Source: Marinobacter arenosus (GTDB lineage: Bacteria; Pseudomonadota; Gammaproteobacteria; Pseudomonadales; Oleiphilaceae). Taken from it: a DNA stretch of 64,000 bases. Below the pieces are notes generated by a model, which did not search any database, was not told the DNA's origin, and worked only from the letters and a program-made list of their open reading frames with translations. Of this stretch, positions 17,020-29,184 are shown in pieces. The stretch lies in NCBI RefSeq assembly GCF_019264345.1, contig NZ_JAHVAO010000001.1:1116001-1180000 (forward strand). Reading direction: 5' to 3'. The first letter of the stretch is position 1, and each line of letters begins with the position of its first letter. The position numbers and the translations under genes are program-made.

Positions 17020-18327
17020 TCAGTCGTTGATACGATACTCGGCCGACCGGGCATGAGCAGTCAGCCCTTCACCTCTGGCCAGGACAGAAGCTACCCGGCC
17101 CATGCGGTCGGCACCGGCGGCACTGAAGCCGATGATCGACGAGCGCTTCTGAAAGTCGTAAACGCCCAGGGGCGAAGAAAATCGTGCCGTCCCGCTGGTC
17201 GGCAGAACGTGGTTCGGCCCCGCACAATAGTCACCCAGTGCCTCCGCCGTGAATCGACCCATGAAGATGGCTCCGGCGTGGCGGATTTCTTCCACCAGCG
17301 CTTCCGGGTTCTCAACCGAAAGCTCCAGGTGCTCCGGCGCAATGCGATTCGAGACCGCCGCCGCCTCACTCAAATCAGCGACTTCAATCAGGGCCGCCCG
17401 ACTGCCCATGGACTCCGCGATAATTTCGGAACGCTCCATGGTCGGCAGCAACTTGTTGACGCTGGCCTGGACTGCATCGAGAAATGCCGCATCCGGACTG
17501 ATCAGGATCGACTGGGCCTGCTCGTCGTGCTCCGCCTGGGAGAACAGATCCATGGCGATCCAGTCCGGGTCAGTCTGGCCATCGCAGATCACCAGGATTT
17601 CAGACGGGCCGGCAATCATATCGATACCGACGGTACCGAAGACCTCACGTTTCGCCGTGGCAACAAAAATGTTGCCCGGCCCTACGATTTTGTCGACGGC
17701 AGGAATGGTTTCCGTGCCATAGGCCAACGCGCCCACCGCCTGGGCGCCACCGACGGTAAACACCCGGTCAACACCCGCAATCGCAGCGGCGGCCAGAACC
17801 ATGTCGTTCACCACCCCATCCGGCGTCGGAACCACCATGACCACCTCGCTGACACCGGCAACCTTGGCGGGAATTGCATTCATCAGCACCGATGAAGGAT
17901 AGGCCGCCTTGCCACCTGGCACATACAGTCCTGCCCGGTCCAGCGGTGTCACTTTCTGGCCAAGCACGGTGCCATCTTCATCCTCGTACTGCCACGACGG
18001 CTGGTTCTGGCGCTCGTGATAGTCGCGTATACGGTCGGCCGCCTTCTCCAGTGCGATGCGTTGGTCCTGGGGGATCGCGTCAAGCGCCTTTTGCAGGCGC
18101 CCCTGATCCATTTCCAGCTCGGCAACACCATCAACCTTGAGACGATCGAACTTCTCGGTAAATTCCAGCACCGCAGCGTCTCCGCGGGTTTTCACTTCAC
18201 GCAGGATGTGACGAACCGATTCATTCACCTGATGATCAACGCTGTCATCCCAGGCCAACAGCTTGGCCAGCGCACTGTCGAAGTCACGCTGGGAGGCATT
18301 CAATCGTTTGATGTTGATATCGGTCAT
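17020..18327 (-). CDS. hisD: Histidinol dehydrogenase HisD
   Basis: A 435-residue zinc enzyme oxidising histidinol to histidine in two NAD-dependent steps. Family blocks are clear: [49 protein letters not shown], the Zn-ligand segment [11 protein letters not shown], and [16 protein letters not shown] with the catalytic His. Length is standard. It follows hisG by 83 nt and precedes hisC by 35 nt. Confidence 0.96.
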   Translation of the reverse strand: MTDINIKRLNASQRDFDSALAKLLAWDDSVDHQVNESVRHILREVKTRGDAAVLEFTEKFDRLKVDGVAELEMDQGRLQKALDAIPQDQRIALEKAADRIRDYHERQNQPSWQYEDEDGTVLGQKVTPLDRAGLYVPGGKAAYPSSVLMNAIPAKVAGVSEVVMVVPTPDGVVNDMVLAAAAIAGVDRVFTVGGAQAVGALAYGTETIPAVDKIVGPGNIFVATAKREVFGTVGIDMIAGPSEILVICDGQTDPDWIAMDLFSQAEHDEQAQSILISPDAAFLDAVQASVNKLLPTMERSEIIAESMGSRAALIEVADLSEAAAVSNRIAPEHLELSVENPEALVEEIRHAGAIFMGRFTAEALGDYCAGPNHVLPTSGTARFSSPLGVYDFQKRSSIIGFSAAGADRMGRVASVLARGEGLTAHARSAEYRIND

Positions 18328-18410
18328 CTATCAAATCCTTCAAGGAATTTATGACGTACTCGGGTTGATTTCCGGAATGGGCCCGAAGACGTGGTCGGAC
18401 AAGGCGCTTC

Positions 18411-19058
18411 TTACTCCGAAGTGCGCCGCCGATCCACAGCCGCGGACATCTTTTCAATTATGGGGTTTATCTTTTCGTGTTTCATCTTCATAGACGCACG
18501 GTTCACCACCAGCCGGCTGCTGATGTGCTCAATCAGCTCTCGTGCCTCAAGGCCGTTGGCCTTGAGGGTGTTGCCGGTGTCCACGATATCGACGATCTCA
18601 TCCGCCAGGCCAAGAATCGGCGCCAGCTCCATCGCACCGTACAGCTTGATGATATCGGCCTGGCGCCCCTGCGCCGAGTAATAGCGACGAGCCAGATTCA
18701 CGAACTTGGTCGCCACCTTGATGCGCCCGGCCGGCGGCGCCTGGTCCTTGGGCCCGGCGGTCATCAGGCGGCAGCGGGAGATGTTCAGATCGAGCGGCTC
18801 GTACAGTCCCTCGCCGCCATGCTCCATCAACACATCCTTGCCGGTGACGCCCAGGTCAGCGCCGCCGTACTGAACGTAAGTCGGCACATCGGTGGCCCGG
18901 ATGATCAGCACCCGAACATTGGGATCCGTCGTTGGAAACACCAGCTTGCGGGATTTCTTGACGTCGTCGACCAGCTCAATGCCGGCCTCCGCCAGCAGCG
19001 GCAGGGTCTCTTCGAGGATTCGCCCCTTCGACAATGCGATGGTGATGGAATCTGTCAT
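18411..19058 (-). CDS. hisG: ATP phosphoribosyltransferase HisG (short form)
   Basis: The start at 19058 ([17 protein letters not shown]) gives 215 residues, with GGAAG upstream; a longer open frame to 19145 would add 29 unrelated residues. [29 protein letters not shown] and [14 protein letters not shown] identify HisG. At 215 residues it is the short form that lacks the C-terminal regulatory domain and works with HisZ as a hetero-octamer; hisZ is not in this window (in relatives it is near purA). It catalyses the first step of histidine synthesis. Confidence 0.95.
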   Translation of the reverse strand: MTDSITIALSKGRILEETLPLLAEAGIELVDDVKKSRKLVFPTTDPNVRVLIIRATDVPTYVQYGGADLGVTGKDVLMEHGGEGLYEPLDLNISRCRLMTAGPKDQAPPAGRIKVATKFVNLARRYYSAQGRQADIIKLYGAMELAPILGLADEIVDIVDTGNTLKANGLEARELIEHISSRLVVNRASMKMKHEKINPIIEKMSAAVDRRRTSE

Positions 19059-19087
19059 GCGTACTTCCGGTTTCCCTTTGGTCTCTG

Positions 19088-20621
<1,534 letters not shown>

Positions 20622-20733
20622 AAAAAATCCTCGGGTGTTAGAAATCAGGGGCGAGATTGTAACCAATTCCGGACTCCGGGTCAGCTTTACCATCCGGTAA
20701 CCGGAGACTCGAAACGCTTTATTGAAGGGTAAA

Positions 20734-21054
20734 TCAGGCAGAACCGGACCGGAAGCCGGCCAGTTGCTCATCGAGATTGCTCAGGGCGGCGAGTGACGCC
20801 AGGCGCTCACTCACGCCCCGGTAGGAAAGGGAAATGCCGCGCTGGTTAGCCAGACGTTGCCAGCAAAGCAACAGGGACAGCACCACGCTGTGGGCTGTCT
20901 GGAGGCTCCCGAGGTCAACAACCAGGTCCACACTCACCGTCTGGAGGAGCTTTTCTCCCTGCTGGCGCAAGGCCACAACGGAGTCGGCATCGACCTCGCC
21001 GCTGACGGTGAGCACGCTGTCGATCATCTCAACCCGGGGCGCCGGTGTTGTCAT
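20734..21054 (-). CDS. mlaB: MlaB, STAS-domain subunit of the Mla ABC complex
   Basis: A 106-residue cytoplasmic STAS protein: the strand VLTVSGEVDADSVVALRQQG, then VDLVVDLGSLQTAHSVVLSLLLCWQRLA, which holds the Thr/Ser-bearing loop that docks on MlaF, and an LSYRGVSERLASLAALS helix. MlaB stabilises and regulates the MlaFEDB transporter. Its ATG overlaps the mlaC stop (ATGA). Assigned on sequence pattern plus position in mlaFEDCB. Confidence 0.93.
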   Translation of the reverse strand: MTTPAPRVEMIDSVLTVSGEVDADSVVALRQQGEKLLQTVSVDLVVDLGSLQTAHSVVLSLLLCWQRLANQRGISLSYRGVSERLASLAALSNLDEQLAGFRSGSA

Positions 21055-21704
21055 GAATTATCAACTTCCTGCTCAAGCTTCAGGGATTCGACCGCATCAC
21101 CCCAACCGTCAATGACCGCCTGGACCTGACCGCGATTCGCTTCCATCTCCTGCGCAAATCGATCCCGGAAGGCCAAACCAATGTTTACGCCTTCGACGAT
21201 GACGTTCTCCATCATCCAGTTGCCGCCGTCCGCCTTGTACATGGAATAGGTAACGGGGTACCGGTTACCGGAGGCACTGGTCACCTCCATCTGCACCGAA
21301 GCACGGCCATCGTCCTGCGGATTGATCACCGCTTCTTTCACCTGAATACTGAAGTCTTCCGCATCCACCAGGGCCTGGGCGTAACTGTCAAACAGGCTCC
21401 GCTTGAACTTGACGACAAATTCGTCACGCTGCTCGGGCGTGGTCTGACGCGCATATCGCCCCATCACTCGCGCAGCAATCCGGCGGAAGTCGACAAACCC
21501 CTCCAGAGATTCATCCATGCTGGCGTAGAAAGCCTCAGGATCGCTCTCGTAAAGACCTCGCTCCTGATTGAGCTTATCAACCAGGCGCTGGGTGTTCTCA
21601 TCCACATACTGCCGCAGGTCCTCAGAAGCCCCTGCCTTGGCAGGCCCGACGAGGAAAGTCGCGAGCGCCAGGATCAGGAAAAGGCGGTGTTTAACTGCAA
21701 GCAT
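21051..21704 (-). CDS. mlaC: MlaC, periplasmic phospholipid carrier
   Basis: A 217-residue protein with a Sec signal peptide (about residues 1-24, cleavage after AKA-G) and a strong ribosome site (AAGGAG). The MlaC (Tol_Tol_Ttg2) signature is seen in FVDFRRIAARVMGRYARQTTPEQRDEFV and in the C-terminal MYKADGGNWMMENVIVEGVNIG. MlaC carries phospholipid between the outer membrane MlaA complex and inner membrane MlaFEDB. mlaA is not in this window. Confidence 0.95.
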   Translation of the reverse strand: MLAVKHRLFLILALATFLVGPAKAGASEDLRQYVDENTQRLVDKLNQERGLYESDPEAFYASMDESLEGFVDFRRIAARVMGRYARQTTPEQRDEFVVKFKRSLFDSYAQALVDAEDFSIQVKEAVINPQDDGRASVQMEVTSASGNRYPVTYSMYKADGGNWMMENVIVEGVNIGLAFRDRFAQEMEANRGQVQAVIDGWGDAVESLKLEQEVDNS

Positions 21705-21739
21705 CAGAATCTCCTTTGAAATCGGTCCCTTCCAGCCAG

Positions 21740-22189
21740 TTAACGGCCGGATGCAAAGTTCCCTATCAGCCGTTCCAGGTTCATGGCTGACTGAGTGGAA
21801 TAAAAGGTATCTCCGTCGGCGAGCGACTCCATGTCACCACCAACGGATATATCAATGTACTGTTCGCCGAGCAGTCCGGATGTACGTATTACTGCCGAAC
21901 TGTCCGCCGGAATGTTGTCGATGTCGGAGCTGATGGACATGGTAACGCGCGCCTGGAAGGTATTCTTGTCCAGACTGATGGACTCGATGGTGCCCACCGT
22001 TACCCCGGCCATGGACACGCGACCACGGGGCGTAAGGCCGCCGGTATCATTGAAGTTCGCGTACACCCGGTAGGTGTCTTCCGCCGACTTGGGCGACAGG
22101 CCGCTGACCTGCAAGGCGAGGAACAGCAGCGCCGCCAGACCTGCGATCATGAAAAACCCGACGATAATCTCTGTGGTTCGCTGTGTCAT
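21740..22189 (-). CDS. mlaD: MlaD, MCE-domain subunit
   Basis: A 149-residue protein with one N-terminal membrane helix (about 8-30) and a single MCE domain (about 38-115: YRVYANFNDTGGLTPRGRVSMAGVTVGTIESI, and SGLLGEQYIDIS). MlaD forms the periplasmic hexameric ring that receives lipid from MlaC. The hydrophobic C-terminal helix that lines the pore follows at NLERLIGN. GGGAG lies upstream of the ATG. Shorter than E. coli MlaD (183) but with the full core. Confidence 0.95.
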   Translation of the reverse strand: MTQRTTEIIVGFFMIAGLAALLFLALQVSGLSPKSAEDTYRVYANFNDTGGLTPRGRVSMAGVTVGTIESISLDKNTFQARVTMSISSDIDNIPADSSAVIRTSGLLGEQYIDISVGGDMESLADGDTFYSTQSAMNLERLIGNFASGR

Positions 22190-22224
22190 TACCGGCTCCC
22201 GGTACTTATCCGTTAATCGTTATG

Positions 22225-23007
22225 TCAGAAATCGCCAAACATGACGGCGGTCAGCACAAAATCCAGACCGAGCACGGCCAGGGAAGAATAAACAACGGTT
22301 TTGGTGGTGGCGGCACTGATCCCGGCCGATGTCGGCACGCAGTCATACCCCTGGTAGACCGCGATCCACGTGCACACAAAGCCGAACACCACGCTTTTGA
22401 TCACGCCGTTCATCACGTCTTCGGCGAAATCCACGGACGACTGCATGTTACCCCAGAAGGAGCCTTCAAAAACGCCGAGCCAGTCCACGCCAACGAGCAT
22501 GCCACCCCAGATGCCGACCGCGGAAAAGATGACGGCCAGCAGCGGCATCGCAATGAAACCGGCCCATAGGCGCGGTGCGATGACCCGCCGCAAGGGATCA
22601 ACCCCCATCATTTCCATGCTGGAAAGCTGTTCGGTTGCCTTCATCAGGCCAATCTCAGCGGTCAGCGCGGAGCCGGCCCGGCCCGCGAAAAGCAGGGCCG
22701 TAACCACAGGCCCCAGCTCGCGCACCAGCGTAAGCGCGATCATCTGGCCAATGGCCGCCTCGGAACCATAGTCACTCAGAATGGTGTAGCCCTGAAGCCC
22801 AAGCACCATTCCAATGAACAACCCCGACACGATGACAATGGCCAGCGACAACACACCGACGCCGTATAGCTGCTTAATGAGCAGCGGAAACCCCGTCGCC
22901 GGGCGCGGCACGCCGAACAGCACTCCGGCCAGGAACCGTCCGGAGCGACCGAAAGACGAAACGATCGTCAGCCCCAGGTGACCCAGTGCGACTACCCGGT
23001 CAATCAA
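22225..23007 (-). CDS. mlaE: MlaE, ABC permease
   Basis: A 260-residue integral membrane permease with about five or six hydrophobic segments and the MlaE-family block [39 protein letters not shown], the coupling region to MlaF. The start is a TTG overlapping the mlaF stop by 4 nt (TTGA), with a perfect GGAGG 6 nt ahead, which argues for coupled translation of the ATPase and permease. Confidence 0.95.
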   Translation of the reverse strand: MIDRVVALGHLGLTIVSSFGRSGRFLAGVLFGVPRPATGFPLLIKQLYGVGVLSLAIVIVSGLFIGMVLGLQGYTILSDYGSEAAIGQMIALTLVRELGPVVTALLFAGRAGSALTAEIGLMKATEQLSSMEMMGVDPLRRVIAPRLWAGFIAMPLLAVIFSAVGIWGGMLVGVDWLGVFEGSFWGNMQSSVDFAEDVMNGVIKSVVFGFVCTWIAVYQGYDCVPTSAGISAATTKTVVYSSLAVLGLDFVLTAVMFGDF

Positions 23008-23816
23008 GACACACCTCCCGTCAGGCCATAGTCCGTCGCGGCCTCGGTTGCCGGGTAATGAAAGGGCACCGGGCCATCTGGCTGCCCCTTCAGGAATTGC
23101 TGAACCTGCTCTGACGGATGCGCCATAAGCTCTTCGGGCGTGCCCTGGCCGATGATTTTGCCGTCCGCGATAATGCAGGCGAAATGGCAGATGCTCAGCG
23201 ACTCCGGCACATCGTGGGAGACCAGCACACTGGTCAGCCCCATGGAGCTGTTCAGGTCCCGGATCAGCTTGACCAGCACCCCCATGGCGATGGGATCCTG
23301 TCCGGCAAACGGCTCGTCGTACATAATCAGGTCGGGATCCAGCGCAATGCTGCGCGCCAGTGCCACCCGCCGCGTCATACCACCGGACAGTTCGGACGGC
23401 ATCAGGTGTCGGGCACCCCGAAGACCAACCGCTTCCAGCTTCATCAGGACGATGTCGTGAATCATATCCTCCGGCAGCGAACTGTGGACCCGCAGCGGAA
23501 ACGCAACGTTCTCGAACACGCTGAGGTCGGTGAACAGAGCACCGCTCTGGAACAGCATGCCGATCCTCTCACGCAGCGCATAGAGGTCTGAACGCTTCAG
23601 CCGTGGCACCTCATGACCATCCAGCACAACACTGCCGGAATCCGGTCGAAGCTGGCCACCGATCAGTCGCAGGAGCGTGGTCTTGCCGGTTCCACTGGGC
23701 CCCATGATCGCAGTAATCTTGCCGCGGGGAATATCCAGAGTGACGCCATCGAAAATGCGGCGACCGGAACGGGAGAAAACAACGTCCTTGAGTGAAATGT
23801 ATGCGGGTGAACCCAT
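23004..23816 (-). CDS. mlaF: MlaF, ABC ATPase
   Basis: The start at 23816 ([17 protein letters not shown] upstream) gives 270 residues, as for E. coli MlaF (269). Walker [10 protein letters not shown] is at 39-47, the signature is [16 protein letters not shown], and Walker B is [13 protein letters not shown]. The C-terminal extension after [15 protein letters not shown] is the handshake segment used by MlaF dimers with MlaB. It is the first gene of a ten-gene leftward operon ending with hisC. It powers MlaFEDB; in vivo the system is thought to return phospholipid from the outer membrane. Confidence 0.95.
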   Translation of the reverse strand: MGSPAYISLKDVVFSRSGRRIFDGVTLDIPRGKITAIMGPSGTGKTTLLRLIGGQLRPDSGSVVLDGHEVPRLKRSDLYALRERIGMLFQSGALFTDLSVFENVAFPLRVHSSLPEDMIHDIVLMKLEAVGLRGARHLMPSELSGGMTRRVALARSIALDPDLIMYDEPFAGQDPIAMGVLVKLIRDLNSSMGLTSVLVSHDVPESLSICHFACIIADGKIIGQGTPEELMAHPSEQVQQFLKGQPDGPVPFHYPATEAATDYGLTGGVS

Positions 23817-23951
23817 AATCCTTACCTTTCGAGGAGCGGCTACATTATTCCAAGGAGCCTCCAAGCTCAATCCATCAAACGCAAAATCTATTGAAAGGCT
23901 TGATCAATTTGCCTGAACTTTCTGTAACTCCACAGCGTCTGCAATCGAAAA

Positions 23952-23960
23952 TGATATACT
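23952..23960 (+). promoter_or_regulatory. Extended -10 promoter for the kdsD operon
   Basis: TGATATACT is an extended -10 (TGn-TATACT) 48 nt before the first candidate ATG of kdsD, in the A+T-rich gap divergent to mlaF. No -35 match is seen. Confidence 0.45.
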
Positions 23961-24008
23961 CCGCTGTAACTTGAACGGCTGTCCCGCCAATGGGGATTCA
24001 GCCCGACC

Positions 24009-25034
24009 ATGATAGTTTACGAGACCACCCAAGCAGACCAGGCCCCTATCCCGATGACTGAACAGAGCGCAAAGGATTTCCGCACTTCCGCGATCCAGGC
24101 CATTCGTATCGAGCGCGAAGCCATTGATGCCCTGGAAGCGCGCATTGATCACCATTTTATCAAAGCCTGCGAGGTCATCATGGCCTGCAAGGGACGGGTG
24201 GTCGTCACCGGCATGGGCAAATCCGGCCACATCGGCAACAAGATTGCCGCGACACTGGCCAGCACCGGCACCCCATCGTTTTTCGTCCACCCTGGCGAGG
24301 CCAGTCACGGGGATCTCGGCATGATCACCAGTCAGGACGTGGTCATTGCCATTTCCAACAGCGGCAACACCAGTGAAGTGGTTACCATTCTGCCCCTGAT
24401 CAAGCGCATGGGCGCCCCCCTGATCAGCATGACCGGCAATGCAGACTCCACCCTTGCCCGGGAAGCCGTGGCCAACCTTGATGTCAGCGTTCAAACCGAA
24501 GCCTGCCCGCTGGGACTGGCGCCCACTTCCAGCACCACCGCGACGCTGGTGATGGGCGATGCGCTAGCGGTTGCGCTGCTTGAGGCCCGGGGATTCAGTT
24601 CCGAAGATTTCGCACTCTCCCACCCCGGCGGCAGCCTCGGGCGGCGCCTGCTACTTCGCGTCTCCGACATCATGCACACCGGCAACCGGATTCCGAGAGT
24701 CCCCGAAGGCACACCGTTGAGCGGAGCTCTGCTGGAAATTTCGCAGAAGGGGCTGGGCATGACCACCGTGGTGGACGCAGCCGGCAAACTGACCGGCGTG
24801 TTCACCGACGGAGACCTGCGCCGCACCCTCGATAAGAACGTCGATGTTCACGTCACGCCGATTGAACAGGTCATGACCCACAACGGCAAAACCATCCAGG
24901 CCGACCACCTGGCGGCCGAAGCACTGAACATCATGGAAGAAATGAAGATTAACGCCCTGCCCGTCACCGACGACCAGGGAGAATTGGTCGGCGCCATCAA
25001 CATGCACGACCTGCTTCGGGCGGGAGTGATCTGA
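24009..25034 (+). CDS. kdsD: D-arabinose-5-phosphate isomerase KdsD
   Basis: A 341-residue protein (326 if it starts at the ATG at 24054; neither site has a strong ribosome site, and E. coli KdsD is 328). It has an N-terminal SIS domain with GMGKSGHIGNKIAATLASTGTPSFF and ISNSGNTSEVV, then TSSTTATLVMGDALAVALL, and two C-terminal CBS domains (from VSDIMHTG to the end). It converts ribulose-5-phosphate to arabinose-5-phosphate, the first step to Kdo. The pairing with kdsC and the lpt genes confirms the LPS role. Confidence 0.95.
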   Translation: MIVYETTQADQAPIPMTEQSAKDFRTSAIQAIRIEREAIDALEARIDHHFIKACEVIMACKGRVVVTGMGKSGHIGNKIAATLASTGTPSFFVHPGEASHGDLGMITSQDVVIAISNSGNTSEVVTILPLIKRMGAPLISMTGNADSTLAREAVANLDVSVQTEACPLGLAPTSSTTATLVMGDALAVALLEARGFSSEDFALSHPGGSLGRRLLLRVSDIMHTGNRIPRVPEGTPLSGALLEISQKGLGMTTVVDAAGKLTGVFTDGDLRRTLDKNVDVHVTPIEQVMTHNGKTIQADHLAAEALNIMEEMKINALPVTDDQGELVGAINMHDLLRAGVI

Positions 25035-25603
25035 TGGCCATCCACAGCAGCCCATTGCGGACCAACTGGTCCGGCGCACTCCTGGAAAAAGCCGCCCGCA
25101 TTCGCCTGATCGCCCTCGACGTGGACGGCATCATGAGCGACGGCAAACTCTATTTCAGCGCCAGCGGCGACGAATTGAAGGCCTTCAATATCCTGGATGG
25201 CCTGGGCCTGAAGCAACTGATGGCGGCCGGCATTACCGTGGCGGTGATTACCGGGCGCCAATCACCGCTGACCGAGAAGCGCATGCGGGACCTCGGCATC
25301 CCACACCTGATGCAGGGACGGGAAGACAAGCGAGTCGCCCTTCAGGAACTGGTCAGCACCCTGAACATTGCGCCCGAAGCCATCGCCTACATGGGGGATG
25401 ACCTGCCTGACCTGCCCGCGATCCGCTACGCCGGCCTTGGCATTACGGTTCCCAACGGTTATTGGCTGGTGCGGGAACACGCCCACTACTGCACGCAGGC
25501 CACGGGCGGCAATGGGGCTGTCCGTGAGGCATGCGACATGTTGCTGACCGCACAGGGCAGGCTTGATAATGCCCTGGCGAAATACCTGGAGCCCGAAGCA
25601 TGA
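25034..25603 (+). CDS. kdsC: Kdo-8-phosphate phosphatase KdsC
   Basis: A 189-residue HAD phosphatase of the cap-less C0 type: DVDGIMSDGKLYF carries the two catalytic Asp residues, TGRQSPLTEKRMRDLG the second motif, and YMGDDLPDLPAI the Mg-binding Asp pair. It releases phosphate from Kdo-8-P to give Kdo in the cytoplasm. Its ATG overlaps the kdsD stop (TGATG), so the two are translationally coupled. Confidence 0.95.
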   Translation: MAIHSSPLRTNWSGALLEKAARIRLIALDVDGIMSDGKLYFSASGDELKAFNILDGLGLKQLMAAGITVAVITGRQSPLTEKRMRDLGIPHLMQGREDKRVALQELVSTLNIAPEAIAYMGDDLPDLPAIRYAGLGITVPNGYWLVREHAHYCTQATGGNGAVREACDMLLTAQGRLDNALAKYLEPEA

Positions 25604-26250
25604 GCGACGCCTCTCCCGGCGAGAATGAGACCGTTGAGGTCGAAGAGAAAAGCGGCCTGTTTTCCACGCTCACGCTGGAACATCGTCCCTGGTTGCGATC
25701 TCTGGCCCTGGGCGGCACCATCGCGGCGACCGTATTCCTGATGTGGCGCAGCGACGAACCGCCCATGGTGTCGGATGAAGCGTCGGTTCTTCGGGGTGAA
25801 ACCGAGCCGGACGGTTTCGTGATCAACGGCAGCTACACCTCCTATGATGAGGACGGCAACCTGAAAATCCAGTTCACCAGCCCGCGGATCGAACAGTTCG
25901 AAGAGGGCAATGTCGCCACGATGAAAGCGCCACGGGCGACACTGTTTGGCCAGCCGGACACTCCTCCATGGATTGTCGAGGCGGAGAACGGCAGCTTGCT
26001 GCAGAATGAAGGCATTCTCTATTTGACCGATCATGTGCGGGTCGTCCGAACCGTCGGTGAGCGGGAAGCCACCCTGACGACCACGACCCTGACGCTGGAC
26101 AATGACCTTGGCACGGTCTACACCGACGCTCCGGTCACCATTACCGACAAAATTGGCGTTACCCGGGCCAAAGGCATGAGAGCCTGGATCGACGAACGCA
26201 TTCTCGAACTCAATTCCCAGGTGGAAGGACGCTATGAGACTGGCAAATAA
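25600..26250 (+). CDS. lptC: LptC, LPS transport bridge protein
   Basis: A 216-residue protein with a single membrane helix at about residues 35-52 and a periplasmic beta-jellyroll (GSYTSYDEDGNLKIQFTSPR...). LptC sits in LptB2FGC and hands LPS to LptA. About 30 polar residues precede the helix, more than in E. coli LptC, so this form has a longer cytoplasmic N-terminus. It overlaps kdsC (ATGA) and lptA (17 nt), as in the classic kdsC-lptC-lptA-lptB operon. Confidence 0.92.
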   Translation: MSDASPGENETVEVEEKSGLFSTLTLEHRPWLRSLALGGTIAATVFLMWRSDEPPMVSDEASVLRGETEPDGFVINGSYTSYDEDGNLKIQFTSPRIEQFEEGNVATMKAPRATLFGQPDTPPWIVEAENGSLLQNEGILYLTDHVRVVRTVGEREATLTTTTLTLDNDLGTVYTDAPVTITDKIGVTRAKGMRAWIDERILELNSQVEGRYETGK

Positions 26251-26791
26251 CCGACTTCGAACGCTGCTGGCGATAACACTTGCCCTGACCCTCTCCGGGC
26301 CCGCCGGCGCGTTCAGCCTGGATTCGGAGTTGCCGATCACGGTGAGCGCGGACAACGCCCGACTGGACGACGCCAAGGGCATCGCCACCTACACCGGTGA
26401 TGTCGAACTGGTTCAAGGCAGGACTCGGCTCACGGCGGAACGGGTTGTACTCTATCGCAACGTGGATGGCCTGAGCAGGGTCGAAGCCTCTGGCCAGCCC
26501 GCCCGATACCAGCAACCCACCCGCAACGGCGAAGGCGAAACCGATGCCAGGGCTCTGAACATCACCTGGAGTGCCGACGAGAACCGACTGACTTTTGAAC
26601 GGGAAGCAATCATTGAGCAGAATGGAAACCTGTTCCGAGGTGATGTCATTCATTATGATACCGTCCGTCGGGTGGTAACCGCCGAAGGCGGCACCAAGAC
26701 CGAAACCGGCGGTGGCCGTGTCGAGATGATCATTCAGCCACGCAGTACCAGCAGCACACAGGGATCCGATGGCAGTTCTGAGAGCCAGTAA
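26234..26791 (+). CDS. lptA: LptA, periplasmic LPS bridge protein
   Basis: A 185-residue protein with a signal peptide (cleavage after GPAGA near residue 26) and an OstA-like beta-jellyroll: [29 protein letters not shown] at the start of the mature part and [20 protein letters not shown] near the end. LptA oligomers form the LPS path across the periplasm between LptC and LptD. The C-terminus is Ser/Gln-rich and overlaps lptB by 23 nt. Confidence 0.95.
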   Translation: MRLANNRLRTLLAITLALTLSGPAGAFSLDSELPITVSADNARLDDAKGIATYTGDVELVQGRTRLTAERVVLYRNVDGLSRVEASGQPARYQQPTRNGEGETDARALNITWSADENRLTFEREAIIEQNGNLFRGDVIHYDTVRRVVTAEGGTKTETGGGRVEMIIQPRSTSSTQGSDGSSESQ

Positions 26792-27494
26792 CCTGGCGAA
26801 AAGCTACAAGCACAAAAAAGTGGTTCTGGATGTCTCCCTGGAGATCCGCAGCGGCGAGATCGTCGGGCTTCTGGGCCCCAACGGTGCCGGCAAGACCACC
26901 TGTTTCTACATGATCGTTGGGCTGGTGCCGGCTGATCGCGGCCGCATCACCATCGATAGCCAGGACGTCACGCCACTGCCCATGCACGGGCGCGCCCGAA
27001 AGGGGATCGGCTACCTGCCACAGGAAGCCTCGGTGTTCCGCAAACTGACGGTTCGCGACAACCTGATGGCAATCCTCGAAACCCGCAAAGGCCTGAGTCG
27101 GGCCGACCGGGACAGGAGACTGGAGGAGCTGCTCGAGGAATTCCACATTAGCCACATCCGCGACAGCATGGGAATGGCGCTCTCTGGCGGGGAACGCCGG
27201 CGTGTCGAAATTGCCCGGGCCCTGGCCATGGAGCCGGCCTTTATTTTGCTGGACGAACCCTTTGCCGGCGTTGATCCCATCTCGGTGAGCGATATCAAGC
27301 ACATCATCCGTCACCTTCGGGATAAGGGCATCGGCGTACTGATCACTGATCACAATGTGCGGGAGACCCTGGACATCTGTGAAACGGCGTACATTGTGTC
27401 GGGGGGCCACATCATTGCATCCGGCAACTCGGAAGCGATTCTCGCGAACCAGCAAGTCAAAGAGGTTTACCTCGGTAATGAATTCCGACTGTGA
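26769..27494 (+). CDS. lptB: LptB, LPS export ABC ATPase
   Basis: A 241-residue ATPase: Walker A GPNGAGKT (36-43), signature [15 protein letters not shown], Walker [14 protein letters not shown] and switch His in [10 protein letters not shown]. The [18 protein letters not shown] segment is typical of LptB. It drives LPS extraction from the inner membrane. The last gene of the lpt block, 152 nt before rpoN. Confidence 0.96.
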   Translation: MAVLRASNLAKSYKHKKVVLDVSLEIRSGEIVGLLGPNGAGKTTCFYMIVGLVPADRGRITIDSQDVTPLPMHGRARKGIGYLPQEASVFRKLTVRDNLMAILETRKGLSRADRDRRLEELLEEFHISHIRDSMGMALSGGERRRVEIARALAMEPAFILLDEPFAGVDPISVSDIKHIIRHLRDKGIGVLITDHNVRETLDICETAYIVSGGHIIASGNSEAILANQQVKEVYLGNEFRL

Positions 27495-27646
27495 ACAACG
27501 CTGTCTGATTGTGTTGAAGAACCCGAGCAAGTAAACTCGGCAAAGAACTTGCTAGGCTGTTTTCAGACAGAGGCAAGTAACCGGCACGCAACAATTTTTT
27601 TGAACTAACGGTAAAGCAGAGCCTGATGAGTGACGGATCCTGAACC

Positions 27647-29176
27647 ATGGTTATGAAAGCCTCTTTACAGTTAAAGCTGGGTCAAAGCCTGACCATGACG
27701 CCCCAGCTGCAACAGGCGATCCGGCTACTACAGCTATCCACCCTTGATCTGCAGCAGGAAATCCAGCAAGCCCTGGAATCCAATCCGATGCTGGAAACCT
27801 CTGAGGACGACGACCAGGCCGAAGCCGCGTCCAGCGAAGACACCAGCCACGAAGAACAAGCCGCGGACACGGCGGCGGATTCAGGCTCGGAGACCAGTAC
27901 AGACTGGGATGAGTCGGAGAATGGTCCGGACTGGGCCTCTGAAAACGAGATTCCCGACAACATTCCCGACGATCTTCCCGTCGATACCGCTTGGGACGAC
28001 ATCTATCAGTCCGCCCCTGCCCCCGCCGCCCGCAACGACGACGAAAACGATCACGACTTCGAAACCCGTAACTCGCCGAGTGAAACGCTGCAGGACCACC
28101 TTGAGTGGCAGCTGAACCTGACCCCGCTGAGCGAGCGCGACCAGGCCATTGCCCACGCCCTGATGGATGCAGTCGACGAACGGGGCTACCTGACCAGTCC
28201 GCTGGACGAAATCCACGCCGGCCTGTTGGATGAAACCGAGGAAGACCCGCTTGAACTGGACGAAGTGGAGGCCGTTCTGCACCGGCTTCAGCATTTCGAC
28301 CCACCCGGAGTGTTTGCCCGGGACCTGCAGGAATGCCTGCTTATCCAGCTGAACCAGCTGCCGCCGGCGACACCCTGGCTGGCCCAGGCCCGGCTCGTTA
28401 TCACCCACTACATCAATCTGCTCGGCAACCGTGACTACGCCCAGTTACTGCGTCGCAGCCGACTCAAGGAAGACCAGCTCCGGGAAGTCCTGGCCCTGAT
28501 TACCGGGCTGAATCCGCGGCCGGGGGATGTGATTGATCGCGCCGAACCCGATTACGTGATCCCCGATGTCATCGTCCGCAAACACAGCGGCAGATGGCGG
28601 GTCGAGCTAAATCCTGAAATTGCACCACGCATCCGCGTCAATGCGAGCTATGCTTCTCTTATAAGGCGAGCCGACAGCAGCGCCGATAACACCTACCTCC
28701 GGGATCAACTCCAGGAAGCCAAATGGTTTATCAAGAGCCTGCAAAGCCGCAACGAAACCCTGTTGAAAGTGGCGACGCGCATCGTCGAGCACCAGCAAGG
28801 CTTTCTGGATCAGGGCGAAGAAGCCATGAAACCGCTGATCCTTTCAGACATAGCGCAGGCGGTAGAAATGCACGAATCGACGATTTCCCGGGTTACCACG
28901 CAGAAGTACATGCACACGCCACGGGGAATATTCGAGCTCAAGTACTTTTTCTCCAGCCACGTAAGTACCGATGAAGGCGGGGAATGTTCATCAACAGCCA
29001 TCCGTGCAATGATCAAGAAGCTGATCGCGGCCGAGACGCCGAAAAAGCCGTTGAGTGACAGTAAAATTGCAGCCATGCTAGGGGAACAGGGCATCAAGGT
29101 GGCCCGTCGAACCGTCGCCAAGTACCGGGAAGCGATGCATATTCCACCCTCTAACGAGCGAAAAAGACTGGTTTAG
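27647..29176 (+). CDS. rpoN: RNA polymerase sigma-54 factor RpoN
   Basis: A 509-residue sigma-54 (507 if it starts at the second ATG, 27653, which matches the E. coli N-terminus better). Region I is Gln/Leu-rich ([22 protein letters not shown]); region II is a long acidic stretch (about residues 45-125) without fixed structure; region III has the core-binding and DNA-binding parts, with HTH ([19 protein letters not shown]) and the RpoN box [10 protein letters not shown] at 486-495. It directs transcription from -24/-12 promoters with enhancer-binding activators. Followed by hpf, ptsN, rapZ and npr, the conserved cluster. Confidence 0.97.
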   Translation: MVMKASLQLKLGQSLTMTPQLQQAIRLLQLSTLDLQQEIQQALESNPMLETSEDDDQAEAASSEDTSHEEQAADTAADSGSETSTDWDESENGPDWASENEIPDNIPDDLPVDTAWDDIYQSAPAPAARNDDENDHDFETRNSPSETLQDHLEWQLNLTPLSERDQAIAHALMDAVDERGYLTSPLDEIHAGLLDETEEDPLELDEVEAVLHRLQHFDPPGVFARDLQECLLIQLNQLPPATPWLAQARLVITHYINLLGNRDYAQLLRRSRLKEDQLREVLALITGLNPRPGDVIDRAEPDYVIPDVIVRKHSGRWRVELNPEIAPRIRVNASYASLIRRADSSADNTYLRDQLQEAKWFIKSLQSRNETLLKVATRIVEHQQGFLDQGEEAMKPLILSDIAQAVEMHESTISRVTTQKYMHTPRGIFELKYFFSSHVSTDEGGECSSTAIRAMIKKLIAAETPKKPLSDSKIAAMLGEQGIKVARRTVAKYREAMHIPPSNERKRLV

Positions 29177-29184
29177 GAGAGCAC

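Noticed and set aside
27518..27540. Hairpin CCGAG/CTCGG between lptB and rpoN as a terminator
   Set aside because: Five base pairs, long loop and no T run; too weak to call.
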